This document shows positions 25,446-34,279 of a stretch of DNA of 64,000 nucleotides, piece by piece. How positions within the stretch are numbered: position 1 is the stretch's first letter; every line of letters begins with the position of its first letter. The position numbers and the translations under genes are program-made. The stretch covers positions 1 through 64,000 of the forward strand of contig JAKITM010000001.1 of assembly GCA_021648045.1 (NCBI GenBank), given 5' to 3'. The notes below the pieces were generated by a model. The model searched no databases and was not told the DNA's origin. It was given only the letters and a program-made list of their open reading frames with translations. Origin of the DNA: Lysobacterales bacterium. Its GTDB lineage: Bacteria > Pseudomonadota > Gammaproteobacteria > Xanthomonadales > SZUA-36.

Positions 25446-25883
25446 TTATAGCGGGCTGGGGTATAGATGAAAAGCGAGAAAGTACACCACTAAACCGGTG
25501 ATAGAAACATAAATCCAGATAGGTAGTGTCCAGCGGGCCAGCCGTCGATGGAGCTTAAATTTCTTGCGTGCTGCCAGTACCAGTGTTGTCAATACCAGCG
25601 GTATAATTACTGCGGCTAGAATGACATGGGTGATCAAAATGCTAAAATAAACTGGCCTGACAAAACCCTGGCCTGTAAATGGAAGATAACCTACTTTTGC
25701 ATGATAAGTAAGATAGCTGAGCATGAAAAGGCTTGAGACCAGGGTTGCGCCCAACATGCATAGCATATGTTTTCCGCGTTGATTATTACGGATAAAGGCA
25801 TAGCCTAAAAGCAGCAGTACTAGGGTAATTGCATTAAGCCCAGCATGTAGGTGGGGGAGGTCTGATATTGTCAAAATATCCAT
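25446..25883 (-). CDS. DUF420 (CtaM/YozB-like) membrane protein
   Basis: A 145-residue protein with four membrane helices and the DUF420 pattern LPHLHAGLNAITLVLLLLGY, YLTYHAK, GFVRPVYFSILITHVILA and HRRLARWTLPIWIYVSITG. Several conserved His residues could bind heme. DUF420 proteins such as CtaM are needed for heme-copper (aa3-type) oxidase assembly in Gram-positive bacteria. Here it sits beside a NOR operon and near a second SCO gene, which suggests assembly of one of the heme-copper enzymes. Confidence 0.85.
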   Translation of the reverse strand: MDILTISDLPHLHAGLNAITLVLLLLGYAFIRNNQRGKHMLCMLGATLVSSLFMLSYLTYHAKVGYLPFTGQGFVRPVYFSILITHVILAAVIIPLVLTTLVLAARKKFKLHRRLARWTLPIWIYVSITGLVVYFLAFHLYPSPL

Positions 25884-25962
25884 GATTTTTATAGCGGTTC
25901 AGGCAAGAATAAAGGATAATTATAGTACATCAGTTGTGTATGTTATCAGGAGAGAAGTTCAA

Positions 25963-26463
25963 ATGCACTCAGTCATTAAGCTATTGATCAGCACCACCAG
26001 TGCGGCATTAATTCTGTTGTTATTAGTAACCCAACCTTTGCAAGCAGAGGACGACACCGATATCTATTCAGGCTATTACTCCAGGGACAGAGAGGATGGC
26101 AAAGCCGCAGAAATTGCCGGTGTGAGCCAGTATATTAAGTTCTATCCCGATAAATGGGTAGTGATGATTTATATACCTTATGAATACTCCCTCAGCTTGA
26201 GTCCGCAAATGATCCATGCCGCTTTGAAAGACATCAAGTCACAAGCTAAAACCCAATCCTATTTTAAAGGCAAGTTTGGCGAGCTTGAGGAAAAATCAGT
26301 AGCACATGTTGAACACTACCGGGATTTAGGTGGTGGTGAGCTTGAGTTCGAATGTGATGGTACAGCACCCTGCAAAGCCAGATTCAGTGCAGATACCATG
26401 GAACTTAGGAAGGCCGGTATGTTGAGCAATCATATTATTGACTACAACCGGGTAAGCGAATAA
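25963..26463 (+). CDS. Exported protein of unknown function
   Basis: A 166-residue protein starting at an ATG with a CAGGAGAG ribosome site. The signal peptide runs to QPLQAED. The mature part is rich in Tyr, Lys and Asp (YSGYYSRDREDGK, YIKFYPDKWVVMIYIPYEY) and has two Cys near the C-terminus (ECDGTAPCKAR), which may form a disulfide. No heme motif and no known family are recognised. It is divergent from the DUF420 gene and convergent with the SCO gene. Confidence 0.7.
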   Translation: MHSVIKLLISTTSAALILLLLVTQPLQAEDDTDIYSGYYSRDREDGKAAEIAGVSQYIKFYPDKWVVMIYIPYEYSLSLSPQMIHAALKDIKSQAKTQSYFKGKFGELEEKSVAHVEHYRDLGGGELEFECDGTAPCKARFSADTMELRKAGMLSNHIIDYNRVSE

Positions 26464-26475
26464 ATCAACGATTAT

Positions 26476-27123
26476 TCAGTTTAAGTAATCCAGTATCTGG
26501 AAATACTGCTGAACGATAGTTTCCGGGTTGTGCGGCTGGGAAAATGTTGCGACTACACTGGCTTGAGGGTCGATCAGAAAAATTGCACTGGTATGGGCAA
26601 CCTGATATTCCCCAGGGGCTGTTTCAGGTTCGATAATATAGCCTGCCGCAAGCTGATGGGTAAAATTGTCAATTTCTTCCTTGCTACCGGTGGCGGCTAA
26701 AAAATCATCATTAAAATATGCGATATATTTATCCAATATTTCAGCTGTATCGCGCGCGGGATCTACAGACACAAATAACACCTGGCTATTGTCTGAATCA
26801 CCGCTGTTTTCTAAGTGCTTATTGACCGCTTTTAGCATCGACAGTGTTGTCGGACAGACATCCGGACAAAAGGTAAAACCGAAAAATACGAAAGTCCATT
26901 TACCGCGCAAATTATCCAGCCCGAAAGCCTCGCCTTTACGATCAATCAACTGAAAAGTGGTTAATGGCTTAGGTGCAGGCCTGAGCACGCCCATAAGCTC
27001 GGCTGGTGCAGTGTTACCGGTAGGCCTAGGATTGATTAAGGTATAGGCAATAACAGCGACCAGCAGAACCAGGCTGAAGATAAAGAACAATACCGATGGA
27101 CTTTTGAAGTTTGTAGCAGTCAT
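26476..27123 (-). CDS. SCO1/SenC copper chaperone, second copy
   Basis: A 215-residue protein anchored by one N-terminal helix (VLFFIFSLVLLVAVIAYTLI) with a thioredoxin-fold SCO domain: FTFCPDVCPTTLSML (C-x3-C) and VAHTSAIFLIDP (distal His). It delivers copper to CuA-type sites. The start at 27123 overlaps the stop of a 32-residue ORF (ATGA), which indicates translational coupling. A second SCO in the region suggests separate copper delivery, or redundancy, for the two heme-copper enzymes. Confidence 0.88.
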   Translation of the reverse strand: MTATNFKSPSVLFFIFSLVLLVAVIAYTLINPRPTGNTAPAELMGVLRPAPKPLTTFQLIDRKGEAFGLDNLRGKWTFVFFGFTFCPDVCPTTLSMLKAVNKHLENSGDSDNSQVLFVSVDPARDTAEILDKYIAYFNDDFLAATGSKEEIDNFTHQLAAGYIIEPETAPGEYQVAHTSAIFLIDPQASVVATFSQPHNPETIVQQYFQILDYLN

Positions 27124-27218
27124 TTTTTTTTCCATTCTTTAATTGCCCAGATAAAAAATGCAAACAGCAACGCGATATTTATCACTGCCCCGATAATAAA
27201 AAAACCAGCCATGTCCAT
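27120..27218 (-). CDS. 32-residue membrane peptide coupled to SCO
   Basis: The reading frame begins MDMAGFFIIGAVINIALL and ends in a basic tail (EWKKK). It is one hydrophobic helix and resembles in style the tiny accessory subunits of heme-copper enzymes (CcoS/CcoQ-like), though no specific match is claimed. Its stop overlaps the ATG of the SCO gene (ATGA), so the two are likely translated together. Confidence 0.55.
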   Translation of the reverse strand: MDMAGFFIIGAVINIALLFAFFIWAIKEWKKK

Positions 27219-27404
27219 GCGGGTAAATTACTCCTGTCGCGTGTAGTGTTTCTATGTATATTTTAGTTGATATACTGGCTTTTGTCAGACCTTTCTCCTG
27301 AAAGCTGCACTAACCTAGTGGATAGGGCAGAGTGACTTTTGCCATATTGTCACCCGCTACGCCACTGGCTATACTGTTATCAATACTTCACTCTTGGGGA
27401 TCTT

Positions 27405-28586
27405 ATGATGAAATATTCAACTTTAGTATCAAGCTCAGTATTGGCTTTGTTTCTCGCAACATTCACGCTGTCGGCGCAAGTGGTTGATGAAGTCGAGGCA
27501 GAACTCAAACAGCAGGAACTACAACAACAGATGTTGCAAGTTTCCGACTGGTTTCAGGATCAGGGTTATATCAGAAGTAACCTGATGCTTGCAGTGACTG
27601 GATTAAGTATCCACAAGCAGCCACCCGTAGATAAAATACTTGAGATTTTAAACGCGGGTATAAATTCTAAGCAACTGCAGAAATCTGACTGGCACCGGCT
27701 GGCAAGGCTTTGCCAAGAAGCACACCTCAAGACAGCGTTTATTAAACAAGAAAGCGCTGGAAATGAGAGTGCCAACCAACTTGTGAACTGGTGTAAGAAA
27801 AACCACATCGCTAGTGAATTTATCAAAAAGGATGCCGACAACGCCTATGCCTATTTATTTCAAATGGATTTCTCCGCAGACGACCCCTACAATCGTGATA
27901 ACCATCGCCTGTTAGAAAAAGCAGCAGCGGCGAAATATGTGGCAGGTTATTTTGGCTATGGACTGCAGCCCTTCACTGCTCACCTGCGTGAATATTATCG
28001 CAGCCATCAGCAAGAGCCGATTATTATTCCCGTTGGGTTTGGGCTTACTGGTAATGTAGAGGATTTATTTGTATATCCCTATTTAATCTCTACTGTAGTG
28101 GTATATGTGACATATCCTATGAGTACCGTAATGCATTGCAGTAATACTCAGCGTCAGTTGTGGGCAAGTTTTGATGACAAAACGGTGCTTGAATGTATTC
28201 GTCTGATGGAATTATTCCGTTCGGATAAAAACACAGTGATGGATAATTCGATCGCGAATTCGATCATTGAGTCTTTAAGTACGCCGGGATCTGATCAACA
28301 GTTGCAAGCAAAGCGGCTAAAAATCACAAACGAATTAGCTTATAAGTGTTTGTATACATGGGGTGATCCTACAAACTCGGAAGTTTCCGAAATGGTGCAA
28401 TTTGAGGTATTCCTGAAAATGGCCCAGTTACGTGAATCCATGGGCGAAATGCAGGCCATGGCGATGGCATCAGATCAGTATTTCGCAGAACGTCAGAATA
28501 AAGATGCGCCAAAGCCATCATCCTGTCTGTTACTCAAAGATTTGAGTCTTGAGGCTGCTGAGGAGCTGATAGCCACCAATAAATAA
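27405..28586 (+). CDS. Exported protein of unknown function, tandem paralogue 1
   Basis: A 393-residue protein with a signal peptide (YSTLVSSSVLALFLATFTLS, cleaved near SAQ) and a largely helical mature part. Four or more Cys recur at positions shared with the next gene (RLCQEAH, NWCKKN, MHCSN, LECIRLM). It contains YAYLFQMDFSADDPYNRDN and ends PKPSSCLLLKDLSLEAAEEL. No known domain is recognised; the architecture resembles TPR/Sel1-like helical solenoids only loosely. The gene and its upstream promoter-like stretch are duplicated at 28788-29969. Translation from the ATG at 27405 follows a TTGGGGATC site. Confidence 0.72.
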   Translation: MMKYSTLVSSSVLALFLATFTLSAQVVDEVEAELKQQELQQQMLQVSDWFQDQGYIRSNLMLAVTGLSIHKQPPVDKILEILNAGINSKQLQKSDWHRLARLCQEAHLKTAFIKQESAGNESANQLVNWCKKNHIASEFIKKDADNAYAYLFQMDFSADDPYNRDNHRLLEKAAAAKYVAGYFGYGLQPFTAHLREYYRSHQQEPIIIPVGFGLTGNVEDLFVYPYLISTVVVYVTYPMSTVMHCSNTQRQLWASFDDKTVLECIRLMELFRSDKNTVMDNSIANSIIESLSTPGSDQQLQAKRLKITNELAYKCLYTWGDPTNSEVSEMVQFEVFLKMAQLRESMGEMQAMAMASDQYFAERQNKDAPKPSSCLLLKDLSLEAAEELIATNK

Positions 28587-28601
28587 CGACCGAACCGTCG
28601 C

Positions 28602-28619
28602 GTGGGCATTTATGCCCAC
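28602..28619. repeat. GTGGGCAT palindrome copy with extended arms
   Basis: GTGGGCATTTATGCCCAC is embedded in a 30-bp perfect inverted repeat (28596-28625). It lies just after the first paralogue and probably forms its terminator or 3' stabilising hairpin. Confidence 0.88.
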
Positions 28620-28787
28620 GCGACGAAAGCCTAAATACCCGAAAAATAGATTTGGGTTGGCTGGCTTTATGTGCGTAGGCATAAATAAATCTAAATGTTT
28701 GCTAGAAAACCCAATGACTTTTACCATATTGTCATTCGCTTGTTTCAGCGGCTATACTTGAGACAGTACTTCACTCTGGGGATCTTT

Positions 28788-29969
28788 ATGAAGAAATATT
28801 CAACTTTAGTATCAAGCTCAGTATTGGCTTTGTTTCTCGCAACATTCACGCTGTCTGCTCAGGCGTTTGATTATGTTCAGATGGAGCGGGGTCAGCAGGA
28901 GCTGGAACAGCAAATGTTGCAGGTTTCCGACTGGTTTCAGGATCAGGGTTATTTTCGCAGCAACCTGATGCTTGCAGTGACCGGATTAGGTTTCAGCAAG
29001 CAACTACACGCAGACAAAGTGATTGAAGTTTTAAATGCGAGTATAAATTCCAAGCAGTTGCAGAAGTCTGATTGGCACCTACTGGCAAGGTTTTGCCAAA
29101 AGGCACACCTCAAGACAGAATCCATTAAAGCAGAAAACACTGGAAATAATAGCACCAACAAATTTGTGAACTGGTGTAAGAAAAATCGCATCGCCAGTGA
29201 GTACACCAAAAACGATGCCGACAACTCGTATGCCTATTTATTTCAAATAGATCTTTCCGCAGACGATCCCTACAACCGTGATAATCAACGCCTGTTAGAA
29301 AAAGCGGCAGCGAGCAAATATGTGACAGATTATTATGGTTATGGTTTGCATACCTACATTATTCACTTGGGTGAGTATTTTCGCAGCCATCAGGTAGAGC
29401 CTGTTAATATGGGCTATGGGTTTGGGACTGCCGACAATGCAGAGGGTATGTTTACTCATCCCTATTTAATATTTGCTGCATCGGTTTCTCTATCATATCC
29501 TCTGGGTGCCGCAGGTCATTGTGGTAAATCTCAGCAGCAGTTGTGGTCAAGTTTTGATGATAAAACGGTGCTTGAATGTATTCGTTTGATGAAATTATTT
29601 CGCTCGGACAAAAATACGCTGACGGATAACCTTCTGGCGAATGTGATAATCGCCTCTTTGAGTCCACCGGGGTCTGAAGAACAGTTAGAAGCTACCCGGC
29701 TAAAAAACACTAACCAATTGGTTTATGAGTGTTTGACTACATGGGGTGATCCTGCAAACGGTGAACTTGCCAGTGTGATGCAGCATGCGGTATTCCTTAA
29801 GATGACTCAATTGCTTGAATCCATGGGTGAAATTCAAGCCATGGCAGTGGTTTTCGATCAGTATTACGCAAAGCGCCAACACAAGGATGCGCCAAAGCCA
29901 TCATCTTGCCTGTTACTCAAAGACCTGAGCTTTGAGGCTGCGGAGAAACTACTAGCCGCGAAGAAATAA
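28788..29969 (+). CDS. Exported protein of unknown function, tandem paralogue 2
   Basis: A 393-residue paralogue of the preceding gene with the same length, Cys pattern (RFCQKAH, NWCKKN, GHCGKS, LECIRLM) and C-terminus (PKPSSCLLLKDLSFEAAEKL). The signal-peptide coding stretch is identical to the first copy over about 60 nucleotides, while the mature parts differ at many positions. The upstream 70 bp are also similar (ACTTTTACCATATTGTCA versus ACTTTTGCCATATTGTCA). No function is assigned. It is followed by a REP doublet. Confidence 0.72.
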   Translation: MKKYSTLVSSSVLALFLATFTLSAQAFDYVQMERGQQELEQQMLQVSDWFQDQGYFRSNLMLAVTGLGFSKQLHADKVIEVLNASINSKQLQKSDWHLLARFCQKAHLKTESIKAENTGNNSTNKFVNWCKKNRIASEYTKNDADNSYAYLFQIDLSADDPYNRDNQRLLEKAAASKYVTDYYGYGLHTYIIHLGEYFRSHQVEPVNMGYGFGTADNAEGMFTHPYLIFAASVSLSYPLGAAGHCGKSQQQLWSSFDDKTVLECIRLMKLFRSDKNTLTDNLLANVIIASLSPPGSEEQLEATRLKNTNQLVYECLTTWGDPANGELASVMQHAVFLKMTQLLESMGEIQAMAVVFDQYYAKRQHKDAPKPSSCLLLKDLSFEAAEKLLAAKK

Positions 29970-29971
29970 CC

Positions 29972-30068
29972 GTAGGGTGGGCATTTATGCCCACGCGTCG
30001 AAAGCATAAATATCCGAGAAATAGATATTGGTAGGTTTTACGCGTGGGCATAAATGCCCACTCTACGA
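29972..30068. repeat. REP doublet (REPIN): two palindromes in inverted orientation
   Basis: Cores at 29977-29994 (GTGGGCATTTATGCCCAC) and 30045-30062 (GTGGGCATAAATGCCCAC) are arranged head to head, with flanks CGTAGGG...CGCGT and ACGCG...CTCTACG also inverted. The whole stretch can fold into a long hairpin and lies between the paralogue and convergent rpiA. Confidence 0.88.
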
Positions 30069-30073
30069 ACTTA

Positions 30074-30727
30074 TTAAAACCGCTGGATACCACTTTCGCT
30101 GGAAACCAATACGGTATCCGCTTTGCGCAATGCAAAAATACCGCAGCAGACAACCCCGGGAATATTGTTGATCTTGCGCTCCATACCCGCAGCATCTACC
30201 AAATCCAGATTATGCACATCGAGGATTAGGTTACCGTTGTCGGTAGTAAAATTTTCACGCAGCTCAGGTTGCCCACCCAAAGCCACCAGCTTGCGTGCCA
30301 CCAGACCACGGGCCATGGGGATTACTTCCACCGGTAATGGAAATTTACCCAGCACCTTCACTTTTTTACTTTGGTCTACAATACAAACAAAACGCCGTGC
30401 GGCTTCGGCTATAATTTTTTCGCGGGTCAACGCACCACCACCGCCTTTGATCAGATAGCGATTGGCATCGAACTCATCGGCACCGTCAATATATAAATCC
30501 AGTGGTCCGGCAGTGTTGAGATCGACGACCGTAATGCCAATGTCTTGCAGTCGCCGAGTGCTTTCATCAGATGAAGACACAGCGGCTTCTATACGGATAC
30601 CACTCTGTGCTAGAGCATCTATAAAACAATTTACGGTACTTCCGGTACCGACCCCGAGAATACAATCATCGTCGATAAAAGAGAGAGCAGCTTTCGCAAC
30701 TTGGCGTTTTAGTTCGTTTTGATCCAT
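30074..30727 (-). CDS. rpiA: Ribose-5-phosphate isomerase A
   Basis: A 217-residue cytosolic enzyme with the RpiA motifs [35 protein letters not shown] and [12 protein letters not shown] (catalytic and phosphate-binding regions), and [10 protein letters not shown]. It interconverts ribose 5-phosphate and ribulose 5-phosphate in the pentose phosphate pathway. It lies downstream of zapA, 6S RNA and fau on the same strand, a neighbourhood typical of gammaproteobacteria. Confidence 0.97.
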   Translation of the reverse strand: MDQNELKRQVAKAALSFIDDDCILGVGTGSTVNCFIDALAQSGIRIEAAVSSSDESTRRLQDIGITVVDLNTAGPLDLYIDGADEFDANRYLIKGGGGALTREKIIAEAARRFVCIVDQSKKVKVLGKFPLPVEVIPMARGLVARKLVALGGQPELRENFTTDNGNLILDVHNLDLVDAAGMERKINNIPGVVCCGIFALRKADTVLVSSESGIQRF

Positions 30728-30806
30728 GATTCTTGCCTGCCTTTAGGTTCCAGTTCGAGAATTTGATTAACCAACGCGCTACAATTATGCACTGGTAAGT
30801 ATCTTT

Positions 30807-31409
30807 TTATTGTCCTTGCTTAGCGAAAGAAAACCGACCTTTTTCGGTAAAAATCATATCCAGGGGGATATCCCACTCTTGCTGGGGCAGGTTTTCTATT
30901 CGCTGTAGTTCGTAGGCTATGCCCGCTATACGAGGTCGGGATTGAGGTTTTTCAAGATAGCGATCGTAATATCCTGAGCCCATTCCTAAGCGCGTGCCGT
31001 TGCTGCTGAAGGCAACTAGTGGTGCGAAGATTACTTCAGGACGAACAATTTGAATAGTTTCTAAGGGTTCTTCAATACCGAATCGATTCACCTGCAGCTG
31101 TGTATTTTCAGCCCACAGGTGGAACTGCATGATTCCAGCTTGGCTAGAGTCAATCACCGGTAACGCCAGTTGAACCCCCCGGCTCCGCAGCCAGGCAACG
31201 ATTGGCAGCAGGTCAGGCTCGCCATCAAAAGGCCGAAAAAGGCCTATGGATGCAGGTTTCGAGTGTTTTACCCAGGTTTTGACCTGTTGCTGAATATGAT
31301 AGTTGAATACTTCACGCTGGTCAGATGCTAAAGATTTTCTGGCGGCACGTAGGTTTAAGCGTATGGATTGAATCGGACTGGAGTGGTGACTGGGGCTTTT
31401 GGTTTTCAA
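30807..31409 (-). CDS. fau: 5-formyltetrahydrofolate cyclo-ligase
   Basis: A 200-residue enzyme with the family motif RLGMGSGYYDRYLE and the IRLNLRAARKSL start region. It converts 5-formyl-THF to 5,10-methenyl-THF using ATP. I start at the TTG at 31409 because it directly follows GGAGGA at the 3' end of the 6S RNA. A longer frame reaching 31487 would run into the 6S RNA gene and is rejected. The 6S RNA-fau linkage (ssrS-ygfA in E. coli) is conserved. Confidence 0.9.
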   Translation of the reverse strand: MKTKSPSHHSSPIQSIRLNLRAARKSLASDQREVFNYHIQQQVKTWVKHSKPASIGLFRPFDGEPDLLPIVAWLRSRGVQLALPVIDSSQAGIMQFHLWAENTQLQVNRFGIEEPLETIQIVRPEVIFAPLVAFSSNGTRLGMGSGYYDRYLEKPQSRPRIAGIAYELQRIENLPQQEWDIPLDMIFTEKGRFSFAKQGQ

Positions 31410-31410
31410 A

Positions 31411-31602
31411 GCAGTGTCCTCCAGGGTGCCGCTGTAACAACGCTGACCTTGAACCGAAAGGGTCCAGGTGGGGAGGCTAACCAACACCTAAGGCTTTTCG
31501 CTTGCGCGAACATGCACACTGGCAGTGGATCTGCGACCCCGAGGTCGATAAATAGGGACAAGGTATCGTGCGTCGTCACTGGCAAACACCTCAGAGGACA
31601 GC
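31411..31602 (-). ncRNA. ssrS: 6S RNA
   Basis: Located between zapA and fau, the conserved place for ssrS. The transcribed strand begins TGTCCTCTGAGGTGTTTGCC and ends CACCCTGGAGGACACTGC, so the ends pair through TGTCCTC and GAGGACA as in other 6S RNAs. Inside are CAAGCGAAAAGCCTTAGG and GGTTCAAGGTCAGCG, similar to the GGTTCAAG region of Pseudomonas and E. coli 6S RNA. 6S RNA binds sigma-70 RNA polymerase in stationary phase. The ends are approximate within a few bases. Confidence 0.9.
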
Positions 31603-31662
31603 TACCATTCTAAACTAATTTCAGAAGCAAATTGTTAAGGAAGCTTTAAATCCCAGAATAAA

Positions 31663-31956
31663 TTATTTCTGTAGCGCGGACTCAACCCGGTCGGCTAATT
31701 GTCTAACCCTATGATTGATCTGCTGGCGCTCGGTTTCCAGCTTGTCGGCTTTGAGTTTCTCATCGGTCAGGTTTAAAGCCGCTAATACTGCAATTCTTTC
31801 TAAGGCCATGAGTCGCCCATTGCTGCGAATTTCACGCATCTGGCTATCTAAGATACTGGCAGCTTCCAGTAAAGAACTGCGTTCATCAGGGGGGCAACTG
31901 ACCCGATATTCGCGATCGAGAATCATTACTGAGATGGGTTCGGGGCCTGCACTCAT
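31663..31956 (-). CDS. zapA: Cell division protein ZapA
   Basis: A 97-residue protein with the ZapA pattern ISVMILDREYRVSCPPDE, LLEAASILDSQMREIRSNG and a C-terminal coiled coil. ZapA binds FtsZ and stabilises the Z-ring. It follows the zapB-like gene on the same strand and precedes 6S RNA, the usual gammaproteobacterial order. Confidence 0.95.
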   Translation of the reverse strand: MSAGPEPISVMILDREYRVSCPPDERSSLLEAASILDSQMREIRSNGRLMALERIAVLAALNLTDEKLKADKLETERQQINHRVRQLADRVESALQK

Positions 31957-31984
31957 GAAGTTTGTCCGTGTTGATATTGGTGGT

Positions 31985-32206
31985 TCAGGACTGTTCCAGC
32001 CCTTTAAGTCGGTGGATCATGGCTTCAACCCGGGTGCGAGCCTCATCGTTTTTAGCTAACAGTTTGGCCTTTTCACTAACCAGTGTTGCCTGACGCTCAT
32101 GCAGGGATTGGTTTTCATCGCGCAATTTATCCGCATTATCTAATAATTGCTGCAGTTGATTTTCAAGCCGTTCGAGGTCGTTGCGAGTTGTTTCTAAAGA
32201 ATCCAT
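31985..32206 (-). CDS. ZapB-like coiled-coil protein (TIGR02449 type)
   Basis: A 73-residue coiled coil (LERLENQLQQLLDNADKL and SLHERQATLVSEKAKLLAKN) that immediately precedes zapA, as the TIGR02449 family does in Pseudomonas. A role in cell division with ZapA is inferred from structure and position only. Confidence 0.8.
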   Translation of the reverse strand: MDSLETTRNDLERLENQLQQLLDNADKLRDENQSLHERQATLVSEKAKLLAKNDEARTRVEAMIHRLKGLEQS

Positions 32207-32303
32207 GGCAACACTATAATTTATAAGTTAATTTTGGTCAATTTATCTTTCAAATATTTATTTCATTCTGTTGGTCAATCCGGTGCGGTGTTACTATGCT
32301 CGG

Positions 32304-32891
32304 ATGGAAATGAATTTACCTGATTTTGAAGTTTGCTTGGCTCAGGTTGGCAGCGATATTAGCCCCTCGGAACTCTCTGCACTGCATGGTTCGATCTGCG
32401 GTCTGTTGTGTGCAAAGCCGGATTTGGGCTTGTTGGAGCTGACCACTATTTTGCCTAAAATGGGACAGGCGGCAGTGCTTGAATCCGCCATAGTGGATCA
32501 GTTGGCTGATATTCTCATGGCCAGCCGACTGCAACTGGATGATGAAGAGATGAGTTTAGTGCTCTGGTTGCCAGATGATGAAACCAAGCTGGTAATTCGC
32601 ACAGCCTGCCTTGCCGACTGGTGCAGCGGGGTGCTCGCGGGATTAAGTGAGCTTGCCGGTGAAGCTTTAAGCAAAATCTATGCCGAGTCACGCAATGAAG
32701 ACAGTGACAATATGGATGCCGCAGAAGCTTTGCGGGACTTCACCAGTATTGCTAGAATTGTCGATGAGCCAATTACCGGCAGCGATGACAATGAAGATGA
32801 TTTTATTCAGATCTGCGAGTATTGCCGAGTAGCATTATTGCTGTTTAAGGAGATGCTACGAGGTCCAGATAAGCAGGACTCTATTCACTAA
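32304..32891 (+). CDS. UPF0149 / YgfB-family protein
   Basis: A 195-residue acidic protein with the YgfB pattern SALHGSICGLLCAKPD and WCSGVLAGLSELAG. In Pseudomonas, YgfB affects expression of stress and cell-wall genes, but the mechanism is incompletely understood. It starts the pepP-ubiH-ubiI operon, as in related bacteria; pepP follows after 37 bp. The ATG at 32304 matches the family N-terminus better than an upstream in-frame TTG. Confidence 0.9.
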   Translation: MEMNLPDFEVCLAQVGSDISPSELSALHGSICGLLCAKPDLGLLELTTILPKMGQAAVLESAIVDQLADILMASRLQLDDEEMSLVLWLPDDETKLVIRTACLADWCSGVLAGLSELAGEALSKIYAESRNEDSDNMDAAEALRDFTSIARIVDEPITGSDDNEDDFIQICEYCRVALLLFKEMLRGPDKQDSIH

Positions 32892-32928
32892 TGATTAATA
32901 TACACAAGAACTCAAAATTTTTCCCTCA

Positions 32929-34242
32929 ATGAAATCATCAATTATCAAACCAGCTGAATTTTCACGCCGCCGGGAAAACCTCCTGGATATGACCGGGCCG
33001 GGCAGTATTGTATTGCTTCAGGCAGCGACGGAAAAAACCCGTAACAGCGATGTTCTTTATCCGTACCGCCAAGATAGCGACTTCCTCTATATCAGTGGTT
33101 TTTCCGAACCTGAAGCTGTGTTGGTGTTAATTGCAGGGGAAAACGGCAACCGTTCCTTATTGTTCTGTCGCCCGAGCGACCCCGACCGGGCTATCTGGGA
33201 TGGTCCCAGGGCTGGCCTAGAAGGCGCGCTTGCTGATTTTGGAATGGATGAAGCCTATGATATTGCGGAACTTGATAAACGCTTGCCGGAATTAATGGAA
33301 GCCGCAGAAAAAGTTTATTACAAAGTCGGTTGTGAACCGGAGTTTGATCGCCAAATTATGCGCTGGATGCACCAACTGCACGGCAGCAAAGACGCACACT
33401 TACCCCAAGAGCTGGTTTCTCTTGAACACGATTTACACGAACTACGCCTGTTTAAGTCAAAGGCGGAAGTAAAAGCCATGCGTAGCGCGGCTCAAATAGC
33501 GGCAAAAGCACATATCAAAGTGATGCAAGCTGCCCCTAGCGCCACAAACGAAGCTGAATTGCAGGCAGAGTTAATGTTGATTTTTTATCGCAATCAATGT
33601 CCTTGGTCATATCAACCCATCGTTGGTGCAGGCGATAATGGTTGTGTTCTACATTATATTGATAACAATCAGCCGATAAAGTCTGGAGATTTAATTCTGG
33701 TGGATGCCGGCTGCGAATGTGATGGCTATGCTTCTGATATTACCCGAACCTTCCCCGCAAACGGACGCTTTAACCCAGAACAGAAAGCCCTGTATGAGCT
33801 GGTATTAAAATCTCAGTTGGCGGCAATTGAGCTGGTGCGGCCGGGAAATTTGTGGCTGGATGCTCACCACAAAGTTGTTGAAATTCTTACCATCGGACTG
33901 GTTGAATTGGGTCTGTTGCAAGGTGAGCTAAAAGAGTTGACAGATTCCGAAGCATATAAAGAGTTTTATATGCATAAAACCGGTCATTGGCTGGGTCTGG
34001 ATGTGCATGATGTAGGTGATTACACCATCGATGGTGAATCGCGTCAGTTGGAGCCCGGCATGGTGCTGACCATAGAGCCGGGTCTGTATATTACCCCGGA
34101 TTGTGAATTGGTAGAGCCGCGTTGGCGGGGAATTGGCATTCGCATAGAAGATGATGTGCTGGTGACCCGTGATGGTAATGAAGTATTAAGCCAGGATGTG
34201 CCGAAAAGCGTAGCTGAAATTGAAGCTTTGATGCAGGCGTAA
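32929..34242 (+). CDS. pepP: Xaa-Pro aminopeptidase II
   Basis: A 437-residue M24B metallopeptidase. The N-terminal creatinase-like domain (ENLLDMTGPGSIVLLQAATE, SDFLYISGF) is followed by the pita-bread catalytic domain with metal ligands in LILVDAGCECDGYASDITR, HKTGHWLGLDVHDVGDY, LTIEPGLYI and GIRIEDDVLV. It removes N-terminal residues that precede proline. Its linkage to ubiH is typical. Confidence 0.96.
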   Translation: MKSSIIKPAEFSRRRENLLDMTGPGSIVLLQAATEKTRNSDVLYPYRQDSDFLYISGFSEPEAVLVLIAGENGNRSLLFCRPSDPDRAIWDGPRAGLEGALADFGMDEAYDIAELDKRLPELMEAAEKVYYKVGCEPEFDRQIMRWMHQLHGSKDAHLPQELVSLEHDLHELRLFKSKAEVKAMRSAAQIAAKAHIKVMQAAPSATNEAELQAELMLIFYRNQCPWSYQPIVGAGDNGCVLHYIDNNQPIKSGDLILVDAGCECDGYASDITRTFPANGRFNPEQKALYELVLKSQLAAIELVRPGNLWLDAHHKVVEILTIGLVELGLLQGELKELTDSEAYKEFYMHKTGHWLGLDVHDVGDYTIDGESRQLEPGMVLTIEPGLYITPDCELVEPRWRGIGIRIEDDVLVTRDGNEVLSQDVPKSVAEIEALMQA

Positions 34243-34279
34243 CGCACCGAGGGCTAAAGAATTAAAACAGGAACCACAA

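Noticed and set aside
31410..31487. N-terminal extension of the fau reading frame
   Set aside because: It lies inside the 6S RNA gene and encodes residues not like the family; the TTG at 31409 is the better start.
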